Source: Typhlomys cinereus (lineage: Eukaryota; Chordata; Mammalia; Rodentia; Platacanthomyidae). Taken from it: a DNA stretch of 64,000 bases. The DNA lies in the NCBI GenBank assembly GCA_023101885.1, contig JALPQD010000392.1:75515-139514 (forward strand), in the 5' to 3' direction. The notes beneath the pieces were generated by a model that searched no databases, was not told the origin of the DNA, and saw nothing but the letters and a program-made list of their open reading frames with translations. The position numbers and the translations under genes are program-made. This document shows, piece after piece, positions 11,576-21,612 of the stretch. Position 1 is the stretch's first letter; every line of letters starts with the position of its first letter.

Positions 11576-13640
11576 ATAAAACATTGGAAGACAGAAAGGT
11601 GGGCAGTATGTAGGGCTAAGTGGTTAGAATTTTATTAGAAATGCAGAGCTGATAGAGTGACTTCCATGTCACTCTTTATAAGTAATTCCTTGAAGGCAGA
11701 AAACCTTTCCCAGCTTCGGATGTGATTTTGTTCTCAGTGTGGTTTGGTGGAAATTGAGCTCCCCCACTTTATTGTCTTGGGTATGTAGATAAAGCTTTCT
11801 AGACATCTATCATGTTGTTTCTCATGACACAAAAGACTCAGGCAATTAAGTGAGAAAAGGTGATTTATTTAACTTATGGTTCCAAAGGAGACATAAACAC
11901 AGATGGTTCCAAAAGAGACACAAATACAGATCTTCATGTTAAGATTTGCCTCTGCCTCGTGATCAACTAACTGTGTTTGTCAGTCAGTGGTGTTTCCTGT
12001 ACTGATGCGTCTGTTCTGCTTTCTCATTCTTATGCTGTACAGTTGAGAGATCTAGTGTGAGTCACCCACACTGTATGTAAGGATGCAGCAGACCGCGCCA
12101 TGCCTGGAAGCCAATGGGAATTGTAGTGCCAGTCTCATGCCTACTGAGAAAACTCCATGCTTGTGTGAAAATATGCATGGCATGTTTTATATGGGAACTC
12201 GTAGTATATTTTAAGAACAAAACCTGCTGCTATAAATAGAACTAAATCTAAACAAGCCCCCCCCCCAACAAAATATAGTCCCTAGATATTTGTTCTATTT
12301 GGCCAATGGCTCAGGACTGAAGATTTCTGCTTGCCAAGAGACAGGGAGGGTGGAAAGGTGGGCAACTGGCAGCTCTTTGTATCCAAGCAAATCATGTTCT
12401 TTCTTTCTTTCGAGGTATTCCAGCGGAATGATGTCATTGCAAGAGATTAGTCCCCAGCTAGGATTTTACTGGGTTTCATTATCACTTTTGGCTTCTGAAG
12501 ATCTGACCCAGACTTTGAGTTTGGATTAAGCCGTCACAGATCTCGATTTGATCAGGGGAAAGAAATTAAAATGGACAAAGAGAAAGCGGGGGAGGGGTGC
12601 AAATTAGCATTTCCGAGTGATTTTTCTCTTGACAATTGGCCAACCTGTGTTTCTCCAGGGAGACTGGCACTTGCTTTCACACCACAGCTGTCTTTCTGAA
12701 TGACCCCAAGACCCCTGATGGGGGCTGAACCCTGTCACTCTGTCCAAGCCTCATTCTGAGGGTCTAATTGAGTCAGGCTTTGCTGTGAGCATTTGTACAC
12801 ATTTAATGAAACTAGTGTGTCTGAGCTCAGAGGATTCCAGATCCTCGCTCTGTTCCATTTGGAATTAGTCCGATGTGGGCTGTTTTCCAGTCTTAATGGC
12901 TGAAAAATCCATCCTAAAGGGGGGGAAAGAAGCCAGTGATAGAATTTAATAAAGTTTTGCAGAAAAGCTAATTCGTCATAAAGCCTGAAAAATGTGCCCC
13001 TTGTCCAGACCTCAACACGACTGGGAACGTCCGACTCTCCATCTCTGCTGTCCTTCCTTGAGGTTTGTGACTGTAAGCAGTGAATCAGCATTTGTGAATA
13101 AACAATAACTTCATGACAGTTTAATGGGTTGGTGGAAAGTAATTGCTTTTTTTCCCCTCCTAAGTGGCTCTTCCTTTCGTGTCTTGCTATGGTGAACCAT
13201 GGTGGGGGATTTGCAGGAGATAAGAACCTGAATGTGAAACTAAAATAAACACCCAGATAATCTTATTCCATTTCTCGGCTTAGACTGTCTACTCAAAGGC
13301 AGCAAGTTCTCCGTAAACAAGGCAGGATGGCCAGCCAGGGAGTCTGAAGGATGGAGAGAGAGGTGGAAGCTGGCCAGAGGGGACGGAAGTGGCTGCTGTG
13401 GTCTTTCCTGGACTGTCCTCTCTGTTTTAGTGGCCTCCTCTATGCTCCTCCGTCTTCAACCCTCAGAGGCCACCTCTGTTTCAGCTTTGCTCATGGCCGC
13501 ATGTCCCCGATGCCAGCATTATAAAATCCACTTTGGAGCGTGACTCTACCTTCTCACATCTCTGCTTTTGCTGAACTGTTTACGTCAACGAATGCTCATG
13601 TGGCGAATGCTGAATGCTGAGGTTTGAAAGACCCGGATCT
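11576..13640. other. Mostly unique DNA; possible decayed antisense LTR near 11.81-12.1 kb
   Basis: The stretch 'ggcaattaagtgagaaaaggtgatttatttaacttatggttcca' near 11835-11885 resembles the complement of a MaLR LTR 3' half but is too degraded to bound. The remainder shows no recognisable exon or repeat. Confidence 0.35.
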
Positions 13641-13641
13641 C

Positions 13642-13758
13642 ACCGGGCATGGCGGCTAACGCCTGTAATCCTGGCGCTTGGAAGGCTAAGGCAGGAAGAT
13701 TTTTGCAGGTTCAGGGCCAGCCTGGGCTACCGAGTGAGATCCTGTTTCTAAAAAGAAA
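13642..13758 (+). mobile_element. B1 SINE, sense
   Basis: Clear 7SL-derived B1: 'accgggcatggcggctaacg', 'cctgtaatcctggcgcttgg', 'aaggctaaggcaggaag', 'ccagcctgggctaccgagtg', then an A-rich end. B1 is rodent-specific, which identifies the genome as rodent. Confidence 0.92.
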
Positions 13759-14089
13759 AGACCTTGAGGATGTTTCCAGATATCCTCCTTGGGCCTCCAC
13801 TCTCACGTGCAGCTGCATACACACATCTGTCTGTCCACACTCAAGTGCTCAGCCTGTACGCATACAAACCAATGAAAAGGAAAACAAAGATTTGAAGCAA
13901 AAGATAGAATTAATGATAGATGTGTATACTTCACCAAAATGCTAAATGATCAACTAGTTGATAAACATGTGTGTGTATGAAAAACCCAGGATTTGCAGAT
14001 GCCAATGCCTAATAAGCACGTTCTGGTACAAAGGAGAAATGGCTTCCTGTTCATCTTCATTTCTCCTAGTAGCTGAAGAGAAAAGTTTA

Positions 14090-14329
14090 GCGTGTGAGAA
14101 GACTTTATCTGTAGTGGGTGGGGCCACTCCCTAGACAGGGGGTATAATATGATGGCATAAGCTGCTTTAGTATACTGGCACACTTTGGCATATAAGCATG
14201 ACAGTGAGAAAGTTTGTCCCTCTCTCAACAATTCCTGTGGGTAGGGTGTGGCCAGTTTCTGCAGCCCCTGATGTTGATGAAGCTGTAAATCACGAGCAAG
14301 AATAAAATCCCTTGTTCTCTATCGCAGCT

Positions 14330-14335
<6 letters not shown>
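14090..14335 (+). repeat. ERVL-like LTR 3' fragment
   Basis: 'gtgtggccagtttctgcagcccctgatgttgatg...aagaataaaatcccttgttctct' parallels the 3' half of the LTR family at 25.3, 29.0, 30.6 and 50.1 kb and keeps an AATAAA. It runs into a (TTTA)n tract. Confidence 0.45.
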
Positions 14336-14369
<34 letters not shown>

Positions 14370-14371
14370 TT
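14331..14371. repeat. (TTTA)n microsatellite
   Basis: About ten tandem ATTT units between an LTR fragment on the left and an antisense MaLR LTR on the right. Confidence 0.95.
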
Positions 14372-14710
14372 CTGTGAGATAGTACTTAGACACAAGCAAC
14401 TTAGGGGAGAAAGGAGATTTATTTGACTGATGGTCCCAAGGCCATATCGTCCATTTATGGCAATATTTCACGGCAGAGGGCACAACTGAAGCAGAAACAG
14501 GAGGCTGGTTCAGGATATCATGGCCACCAAGAGGCAGAGAACACAAAAGCAAGAGGAAGTAGGGCTGGGCTACGAAACCTCAAGGCTGGTCTTCCTCCAA
14601 CAAATCTTCACCTCTTAAAAGCGCCACAACCTTCTGAAATGTTAATACCATGAAAGGATTCAAAGCATGAGCCTGTGTGTGAGGAGGCCACTCACATTCA
14701 AACCATGACA
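14372..14710 (-). repeat. MaLR LTR (MT-like), antisense
   Basis: On the plus strand it ends 'attcaaaccatgaca', the complement of the TGTCATGGTTTGAAT start. Internally it has 'gagatttatttgactgatgg', 'ggaagtagggctggg', 'ctcttaaaagcgccacaacc', the reversed block order of the MT-like LTRs. Confidence 0.75.
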
Positions 14711-15291
14711 CCTCTCGGTTGAGTTCTACATTCATTCAGCAATGGGAAGAAGAGACCAACATAGGGTTGTTGGAGTCTAAAAGAATTGGTTGCAACTCCA
14801 GTTCCTACCACTGCAAGGTATGTGACTTGAAAAGTGTTACACAACCTCTCCCAGCCTCAGACTCTTGGAAGGATACTAGCGATACAGCATTGAAGAGAGC
14901 CCAGAACATCTCGGTTCCGGTACGCCCGAGAGTCAGGGTGGTGTTTGTATGCAAACCTTGCACGTTGAAGCAGAGATTCTATTAATAGGTGCTTTGGAAA
15001 AAAGTCAAAGAGCAGAAGAAAAGGGAGGGTATGTAGTTGCTGTTTTGTACAAGACGGTCAGAGAAAGCCTCTCCCAAGAAGCCAAGAGTTGAGAAGACAC
15101 CCAGAAGAAGTTGGGGAGTAAGCTGTCATGCAGACCTCTGGGGACAAAGGTCTGGTTGGAGGGAGCAGCTTGCAACAGGGTCCAAGGCTGGAAAGTATAC
15201 ATGGTCCAACTAAGGAACAGCAAGGTGGGAGAGGGTGGTGATGGGAAATGTTTTGTGTTTTGGAAGAGAATAAAAGGAATAATACAAAGCT

Positions 15292-15295
<4 letters not shown>

Positions 15296-15350
<55 letters not shown>

Positions 15351-15362
15351 CTCTCTCTCTAT
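15296..15362. repeat. (CT)n microsatellite
   Basis: About 33 CT units with one T-rich interruption. It sits at the 3'-tail side of the antisense SINE fragment at 15400-15480. Confidence 0.97.
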
Positions 15363-15399
15363 CTCCCACCGCATATACACCTAGTATTTTTTTTTTTTT

Positions 15400-15480
15400 T
15401 ACTGTGGGATCTAAGGATCCGAACTCAGGTCATTTCGCTTTTGAGATGAAGACTTTAACCGCTGAACCTTATCCCCAGTT
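15400..15480 (-). mobile_element. tRNA-SINE head fragment, antisense
   Basis: 'ggatccgaactcaggtcattt' is the complement of a box-B region, followed by 'ctttaaccgctgaac', the complement of the tRNA head. Only the 5' part of the SINE is present. Confidence 0.6.
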
Positions 15481-15556
15481 CCTGGTCCACATCTTATATC
15501 AATAAAATCTTATTTAATGCAGAATTTTTTCTAAATTGGAAATTGGATAAAGCTTT

Positions 15557-15828
15557 TTTATTTGTTTGTTTATTTAGTATGTGTGTGTCAGACGGCACTG
15601 TATGTTTCTGTGGGGGCACACAGAGTGACTTCAGGAATCAGCCTGGATTGCTTTACCTCCTTCTGGCTTCACTCTGGGATTTCCTAAGCTCAGCCAACAG
15701 GACTGAAAGTGCAGGCTGCCACCATTTCCACCTGGTGTTTCTGTCATGTGGACATGTCTGTCCACGTGGGATCTGAATTCAGGACCTTATAAGGCAGAGT
15801 CTTAACCCCTGAGCTATCTTTCCAGTCC
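15557..15828 (-). mobile_element. tRNA-headed SINE of the CA-tail family, antisense, near full length
   Basis: Complement of the 8.85 kb family: GT-rich left edge, 'gtgacttcaggaatcagcc', 'ggattgctttacctccttc', 'ctgccaccatttccacctgg', 'gatctgaattcaggacc', then 'cttaacccctgagctatc' as the complement of the tRNA head. Confidence 0.8.
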
Positions 15829-16880
15829 AAGGTTTTTTTTTTAAATTACTATCTTTTCAGTTATTACTCATAAACTCAAGATAAAAATAAACCAGCTTAT
15901 CTATCAATTTTATAGATTTTATAGATTAAGCTATCAAATTTAGTAAACTTGATGCACATCCTAAGTCCTTTTGCGAATATACAGAAGCAAGGAGATTGGC
16001 TGGGTGTTCAGACAGAAAAAAAAAACATGTCAAATCCTTTCCCTTGGAGTTTCAGGTATGAAAAAGAGCCTCCTACCCTATACACATTGGATAAATGAAA
16101 AAGGAAAACAGTTATGTTATGGGCGGATCCTGGCAAGTGAACAAAATCAGGTAGTATTTTTGTAGAAGTGAAACTTGAAGGAAATGACCAATAAGGGGCA
16201 ATTATCATTTGTTCTGCTTTGGTCTGACGGTAACCTCAGTACAGGGAAGCTAAAGCTTCAACAAAGTACTTGACATCTATTTGGCCAGATGAATGAGAAA
16301 ACTTGTAGGGAATGAGAGATATGTGCCAAGAGAGAAAGAGACAGAAAACAAGAACCTCACGTTCTGAATGTAGTCTCTGCCCACATTTCTGACTGAACTT
16401 TGTATTAATAGGACAGATTAAAAACAGTTTGAGCTGTTGCGTGATAGAGTTGGCAGCCAGACTATCGAATTTAACTGCCTGCTAAAAAATGTAAGTCATC
16501 TTTAAGAAACTTCACAAAATCTGGGGTTTTCACAACATATAAAGCACAATAGCATGGAACATAAGAAAAATTTTCTCAACATTCAAAGAGCTGGAAAAAT
16601 GCGACCCAACATTAAGACACAAGAAAGGATCTGGCACCAATCCCATGATTGTCCATGTTGTTTAAGTATCAGACAAGGATCCTGGAGCAGATCTTAGAAC
16701 TGTACTTAAGAATAAAAGAAAAAAGTAGTTGGTGCAAATAAAGATAGGAAACCTTTAACAATATAAAAATGCCAAAATAAAATTTTTTTAATTTGTAGAA
16801 CATATTCTTTGATATAAACGTGTTTATTTGTTTACATTAATAGAATGGAGAGAACTACAGGAAAGTCAGGGAATTTGAAG
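15829..16880. other. AT-rich DNA, no gene recognised
   Basis: No recognisable SINE or LTR. The A-rich composition near 16.4-16.9 kb may be decayed LINE, continuous with the HAL1-like segment to the right. Confidence 0.35.
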
Positions 16881-17040
16881 ATGCTCAGTAAAAATCACCC
16901 ACTTTGAGAGAGATAAATGTGTACATAAAGTCAGCAGAAGTTCATAGACTTGCAATACACTACAAAGGGCCTAGCATAAATGCCTGAATTTTCATAAGAA
17001 GAAGCAGGACAGGAAAAGATATTTGAACAAATAGCAACAG
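16880..17040 (+). mobile_element. Old L1/HAL1-like fragment (left part, interrupted)
   Basis: 'aggaaaagatatttgaacaaatagc' resembles the 'gaagatatttgaaaaaataatggc' stretch of HAL1/L1M-type LINEs. The continuation appears after two insertions, at 19327. Confidence 0.45.
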
Positions 17041-17285
17041 GTTCTCTTCCTCCTGCTCTCTGGCCATGGGGTTGCATAATGGTGACTCGTCCCTTTCCTA
17101 GCCACAGATTCTCTCCCTGTTTCCTCTGATCTCAAGTTATCTCCTCTGCTCTAATGCTCTCCCACCTTAGGGGTATGGCTTACTCCTGGCTTCCTTTGGA
17201 CCAAGCATCTAAGACGTTCTTCCATTTACTTTCATTTTTAATAAAATCCCTGCTTTTACCTCTCAAAAAGAGAAAGAAAGGAATA
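17041..17285 (+). mobile_element. Unidentified inserted segment with AATAAA and A-rich end
   Basis: This pyrimidine-rich segment ends 'taataaaatccctgctttt' followed by 'ctcaaaaagagaaagaaagg'. LINE sequence left of it (17011-17040) is repeated imperfectly right of it (about 17300-17328), as expected for an insertion flanked by a degraded long duplication. The AATAAA plus A-rich tail suggests a retroposed transcript or an LTR end. I do not recognise the source. Confidence 0.4.
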
Positions 17286-17315
17286 TAGACAGGAACAAGA
17301 CATAAAAAGTTATTT

Positions 17316-17328
17316 GAAAATATAGCAG
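17316..17328 (+). repeat. Target-site duplication, left copy (13 bp)
   Basis: gaaaatatagcag, identical to 19314-19326. It brackets the retroposed MaLR RNA copy. The length fits L1 target-primed reverse transcription, not the 5 bp expected of LTR-element integrase. Confidence 0.9.
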
Positions 17329-17455
17329 AGCTTCCAAGATGTCTGCGGTGACTTAGCCTCCTCCAGCTTTGGCCAGCCAGCCATGCCGCCTCTGCTTTGA
17401 GAGACTGTACCTTCCCTCTGGAACTGTAAGCTGAATAAACCTCCCTTTCTCCCTT
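17329..17455 (+). repeat. 5' R region of the retroposed MaLR
   Basis: Near-identical to 19161-19287 and the same length, so its left edge marks the transcription start of the source element. It contains an AATAAA ('ctgaataaacc'). Confidence 0.85.
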
Positions 17456-17510
17456 AAGTTGATTGACTTTGAATGCTCTCTCACAGCAATAGTTAAGAAT
17501 AACTGATACA
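17456..17510 (+). repeat. U5 of the retroposed MaLR
   Basis: 'aagttgattgacttt...ctgataca', 55 bp, ends CA. It is absent from the 3' copy, which is cut at the poly(A) site. Confidence 0.85.
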
Positions 17511-17535
17511 GAAATTGGTACTGGATAGTGGGTAT
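17511..17535 (+). promoter_or_regulatory. Primer-binding-site-like sequence of the MaLR
   Basis: Immediately after U5: 'gaaattggtactggatagtg'. MaLR/ERVL elements carry TGGTACC-type sites matching tRNA-Leu; here TGGTACT has one change. The equivalent site in the first element is at about 52-71. Confidence 0.6.
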
Positions 17536-17865
17536 TGCTGTGAGATTAAAAACAGCTGGTACCACAACGTGAAATTGTTTGTGAAGCTGAGAGAAGTTGG
17601 TACCCAAAAGTATGGCCAATGCTGTGATGTGGCTAGTGTGCCTTTGGAACTGTTTGTTGGGAGAAATGTAGAGAACTTTGGGACTTTGTGCTGGGAAGAC
17701 TTTCTTCTCGTAAGAGCTTTTCTTGTAAGAGCTCAGAGGCCTTTCTTGTAAGAGCTCAGAGGAGAGCAATGCTGTGAGAGACGCAGCAGTGGAAGCTCAG
17801 CTTGTGATGGTCCAGAGAGGAACAGAGACTGTGTTTGCAAATGGACGAGTGACACATGGAGCCAT

Positions 17866-18930
17866 GTGTTGGCCGAGAGTTTAGTGAAGTTTTGCCCTTG
17901 TCCTGAAAGTTTGCCTGAAATTAAGCTGGAGTGCTTGGTGGAGGAAATTTCAAAGCAATGTAGTCTTGACAATGTGATATGGCTACTTTTTAATTGTCTT
18001 CAGAGTTATGAAAAAGAGCAAAGAATCAGGCAGGAAGAAGAAAAAACTGTAAGATTCAATGATGAAAAATACAATGGCAAACTTAAAGAGTTGAACCAGG
18101 AAGAAGCAGAGAACAAAATGGCTGTTGAAGAGATTAGCTCCATTTGAAATTTGAATAATAGAAGAGGCCTTAGCTTGAGGGCAAGATCCTCAGGGAAGGC
18201 TCCCACTCATAAGAATGCAAATCCTTTCAGAAGACTGGAGCTAAAGGGTGGAGTTCCAAAGCAAGAGTTGGTTTCTCTTACCAAGCAACTGCCCAGGAGT
18301 GAAAGAGATGGTCAACACAGAGAAGCAGAATCAGCTGTGATTCAAGGGGGCCAGTCTTGGCAAAGTCGTCCACGTGGTTCTGGTTTTGGAGGCATCAGTG
18401 ATGCAAGAGGGAGGAGATCATGGAGTCCTCCCCCAAGATTTCAAAAATTGGCAGAATCCAGGCATCATGAGGCAAGAAGCCTGCAGTTTAGAGGCCCAAG
18501 AAGGGCAGTTTGTGCTGTGGAGTTAAAGCCTGGTTTGCCATTGAGAAGTAAAGATGTTAGAGATTCCAGGCACAACATGGGACACCTGCCAAGGAGAGCT
18601 GTATACCCTGGGAGGAGTCAGCTCAAGAGACCAACATATTCTATGGGCAGCTGCATTGGAGGGGTGAAACCAAAGCCCTTTGGAACTGAGATGATTTCAA
18701 CAAGAGGCTCACTTGTTGGACTTGGAGCTACAAGATTTGGAGTTTGTCCTGCTGGTTTTCGGTTTTGTTATGGACCGATCTTTCCTGGATATGCCCCCAT
18801 TTCTTCCTTTTGGAATGGGAATGTTTATTCTGTGCCATTGTATAAGTATGTAACTTGTCTTTTGATTTTACAGGAGACTTTGGACTTTTGGACTGTTGGG
18901 ACTACCATTATAGTCTATGAAGACTTTTAA
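17866..18930 (+). pseudogene. MaLR internal open frame, interrupted by a single in-frame TGA
   Basis: One forward frame stays open from about 17866 to the TAA ending at 18930 (about 354 codons), apart from one TGA at 18145-18147. The first part (about 93 codons) starts at an in-frame non-ATG codon; the second (about 260 codons) has no upstream ATG. The product would be basic and rich in Arg, Pro, Ser and Gly in its middle, ending in a hydrophobic aromatic stretch. No retroviral domain (protease, RT, integrase) is present, as expected: MaLR internal regions lack pol. The matching region of the element at 48-1348 is far more broken. Whether MaLR internal sequence derives from an ERVL gag is not decided by what is visible. 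It is treated as non-coding relic. Confidence 0.55.
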
Positions 18931-18993
18931 AGTTAGACTGAGTATGGTTTATATAATGAGATGGCGATGAGCCTGTGGGGGCCAGGGGTGGAA

Positions 18994-19287
18994 TGTCATG
19001 GTTTGAAATGTGTCCCCATGTGTTTGGCAAGGTCATGGCACCTTGAGAGGTGGAGCCTTGCTGGAGGAAGGCAGTCACAAGGGGTGGGCCTTGAGGTGGA
19101 TTAGTCCCACCCTACCTCCAGGAGAAGTCTGCCTTTACAGCAAGCAGTCTTGCAGCTCTGAGCTTCCAAGATGTCTGCGGTGACTTAGCCTCCTCCAGCT
19201 TTGGCCAGCCAGCCATGCCACCTCTGCTTTGAGAGACTGTACCTTCCTTCTGGAACCGTAAGCTGAATAAACCTCCCTTTCTCCCTT
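18994..19287 (+). repeat. 3' LTR of the retroposed MaLR (U3-R only)
   Basis: U3 starts 'tgtcatggtttgaaatgtg' right after the polypurine tract 'gggggccaggggtggaa'. A weak TATA-like 'ctttaca' lies about 25 nt before the R start at 19161. It is truncated at the polyadenylation site. Confidence 0.85.
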
Positions 19288-19313
19288 AAAAAAAAAAAAA
19301 GAAAGAAAGAAAA

Positions 19314-19326
19314 GAAAATATAGCAG
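19314..19326 (+). repeat. Target-site duplication, right copy (13 bp)
   Basis: gaaaatatagcag, a perfect match to 17316-17328, immediately after the A-rich tail. Confidence 0.9.
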
Positions 19327-19715
19327 CTGGATGAATCTGTAAATTGGTGAATAACATGAAAGTGTGGATTCAAGAGGTTGAACCAAGAAACAAGATAATG
19401 AAAATGAATTTCATCTACATACATCATCGTCAGATTTATAGATAAGAATTAGAGAAAATCTTGAAGGCCGTCAAAGGGGAAAGGCGATACATTGACACTG
19501 AGAAATGCTTCACTTGACTGCAGACCTATCATCAGAAGCCACAGGAGTCAGAAGACAGCGGAAGGCCATTTTGAAAGTGCAAAATAAACCTGCCAGTCAA
19601 GAATCGTATATCCAGCAAAAGTATTTTTCAGTGATAGCATCAGAAATGTAACCCATTTTCAGATAAAGACAAGCTCAGGAAATTCATCATCATCAAAGTT
19701 GAACTCAAAGAAATG
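19327..19715 (+). mobile_element. Old L1/HAL1-like fragment (right part)
   Basis: 'gagaaaatcttgaaggccgtc', 'cagaagccacaggagtcagaagacagcgg', 'ttgaaagtgcaaaataaacctgcc', 'cgtatatccagcaaaagtattt', 'ttttcagataaagacaagctcagg', 'aaagaaatgc' follow the order of an ORF1-derived block of ancient HAL1/L1M LINEs. It is the host sequence of the MaLR insertion. Confidence 0.65.
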
Positions 19716-19984
19716 CAAATGCTAATCCTCTCCCATCCTGCCCATCTAGTCTTTTCGTTCTCCGAAAGAGAAACTCTGCCTTGTTTCCTCCAATTAGCTT
19801 TTCTTGATTTCTGCCCGCCCCACAGCACTTGACACTCAAAATGTAGAATGTTCATTGAAAAATACCATCCACTAGCGTTTCCTCTTCTTCTTCGCCGACT
19901 ATGTTTCCTTTCTCGTGATGGTTTACGCGACTCAGTAACCTACAGCGGGCTGAGAAAAGTTCCGAAGCCATCATACAGTTTCAG

Positions 19985-20055
19985 ACTTAATCTTCATAAT
20001 AAATCCAACATCCATTCTGCAAAAGAAGAAACTGAGGTTCGGGAGGCGGCCTGTC
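19985..20055 (+). repeat. MIR SINE fragment
   Basis: 'ttaatcttcataataaatcc...ctgcaaaagaagaaactgaggttcgg' matches the MIR core ('atcctcacaacaa...acagatgaggaaactgaggc'). Confidence 0.65.
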
Positions 20056-21089
20056 CTTTCCATCGAGGGTCTATCCACTTACCTCTAGAGCATTCCAAAC
20101 ACACGCTTTCCCAACTTCTTGCTGCATTCTAGATTCCTTTGTAAATCTGCTGCAGATTAAAAAGAACGTTCAGACAGGCACGAAGACATAAAACTGCACT
20201 CCAACATTGAGTTTCGTGAACTCCAACATTCCTACTTCCCTATCCCAGGAGTCTGCAAAAGTCCAGTGAAAACGTCCAGGAGCCCATTGTCATCCTTAAA
20301 ATGGTCATGTTCTCACCTAAGATGTCTGCTCAGGGTAAGTAACAGATTTTAATAAATCTAATGCCCATTGGAAACCAAGCAGGTTTGGTGCTCACTGCTT
20401 TTGGTGGGGTTGATTAAAAGAAAAGCAAAGGCTCGTCTAGAGTTAGTTGTGGAAATGAGGCAAACTGGATTCAGCCCAGCTATTGTGGCCCAAACGCTCA
20501 TCAAGAATGCAAAGCGCGTTGGAATTCTGTACCCCATGCATTTGGCAGAGTTTCTGTGCTCAGGCACGTGCGAACATCCGTATTTACCCCCTCCGAGTGC
20601 CCATATGACAAACGGGAAAGGATCCCTAATTGCCCCAAAGACCTGAAAAGAGAGACCTTGCAAACTGATTTTTGCATGCGGCTGATGATTCTAGGGCAAC
20701 TAAAACTGCAGCGAGAATTTTTGCAAATATGTAGGATTTTATTAGTCTGGGCAGAAAGTCAAAAATGGCTACATTTTCCTGCAGATATGTTTTGAACCTC
20801 CTTCTGGAAGTCTCGGGCACTGGCTCCTGCTGGCCTCTGGAGTGGGCGAGAGACTTGGGCGTTGAGTTTTACAGGCTGGAGACAATGGCCTGCAGTTTGT
20901 TACGTATTGCTTGCTTGACTGGTTTTGCCTCATGTTTCAGGGGTCCCATTGTGGCTCTGTTGCCTCTAACACACAGCCACTGTCGTTTGCTGGCCGCTCC
21001 CCTCCCCAGAATGCGCCTGCCTTGGAGGAGCCCTGGGCCTGGCAGATCATCCGCTCCCACAGTCAAGCATCTTCTCTTGCAGGGAAAGG
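20056..21089. other. Unique-looking DNA
   Basis: No recognisable repeat. The long open frame starting near 20765 continues into the polypyrimidine tract and lacks exon features. Confidence 0.4.
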
Positions 21090-21215
21090 AGATGTGCGCG
21101 GGCGGCGCCGGGCCTTCCTGGGCCGCTGCACCGCCTGCTCCCTCCGCCCAGGCCGCCGGGCTCCTGCTCGGCTGCCGGTTCCTGTTCTTCAAGTTCCACG
21201 CCGTACACATGGTCT
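21090..21215. other. Short CpG-dense pocket
   Basis: About fifteen CpG dinucleotides lie in roughly 125 bp ('gtgcgcgggcggcgccggg', 'ccgccgggctcctgctcgg'), far above the CpG-depleted surroundings. Too short for a formal CpG island. No start codon, splice or TATA context supports a gene. Confidence 0.5.
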
Positions 21216-21245
21216 GCAGCAAGCAGGCTCTCATGGTTTTATTTT

Positions 21246-21418
21246 CTCTCGTCCTCCCTCTCTTTCTTTTTTCCTCCTTTCTTCCTTCCTTCCTTCTTTC
21301 CTTCCTTCCTTCCTTCCTTCCTTCCTTCCTTCCTTCCTTCCTTCCTCCCTTCCTCCCTTTCTTTCTCTCTTTCTCTTTAGTTCTTTTTCATTCCCTCTCT
21401 TCCTTCTTCCCTCCTTCC

Positions 21419-21500
<82 letters not shown>

Positions 21501-21612
21501 CTTTCTCTTTGTCTCTTTGTCTCTTTCTTTTTATTTTTCCTTCCCTCCCTTCTTTCCCTTCTTTCCCTCCTTCCTTTCCCTTCTTTCCCTCCTTCCTTCC
21601 TTCTTTTCTCAT
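21246..21612. repeat. Polypyrimidine tract: (TTCC)n, (TTTC)n and mixed
   Basis: About 365 bp of almost pure C/T on the plus strand, including a (TTCC)n block at about 21280-21345 and a (TTTC)n block at about 21420-21500. It lies at the A-tail side of the antisense B4 SINE at 21604-21798, which probably seeded it. Confidence 0.95.

Larger units (their letters stand above)
17329..19313 (+). mobile_element. Retroposed MaLR genomic RNA: R-U5-internal-U3-R-poly(A)
   Basis: The left end lacks U3 and starts inside the LTR at 'agcttccaagatgtctgcgg'. The right end lacks U5 and stops at 'ctccctt', followed by 13 A and an A-rich GAAA tail. Segments: R 17329-17455 (127 bp), U5 17456-17510, internal 17511-18993, U3 18994-19160, R 19161-19287 (127 bp, starting at the same base as the left R), poly(A) 19288-19313. 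AATAAA at 19266-19271 lies 16 nt before the poly(A) junction. This is the structure of the packaged or polyadenylated RNA, not of a normally integrated provirus. With the 13-bp duplication it indicates insertion by L1 machinery in trans. The family is MT-like MaLR. Confidence 0.88.

Noticed and set aside
11810..12180. Antisense MaLR LTR
   Set aside because: Only one block ('ggtgatttatttaacttatggttcca') resembles the family. Ends and block order could not be confirmed, so it is noted only as a possibility.
18151..18930. 259-codon frame as a host gene
   Set aside because: It lies wholly inside the internal region of a retroposed MaLR, has no ATG start, and its homologue at 0-1.3 kb is degenerate.
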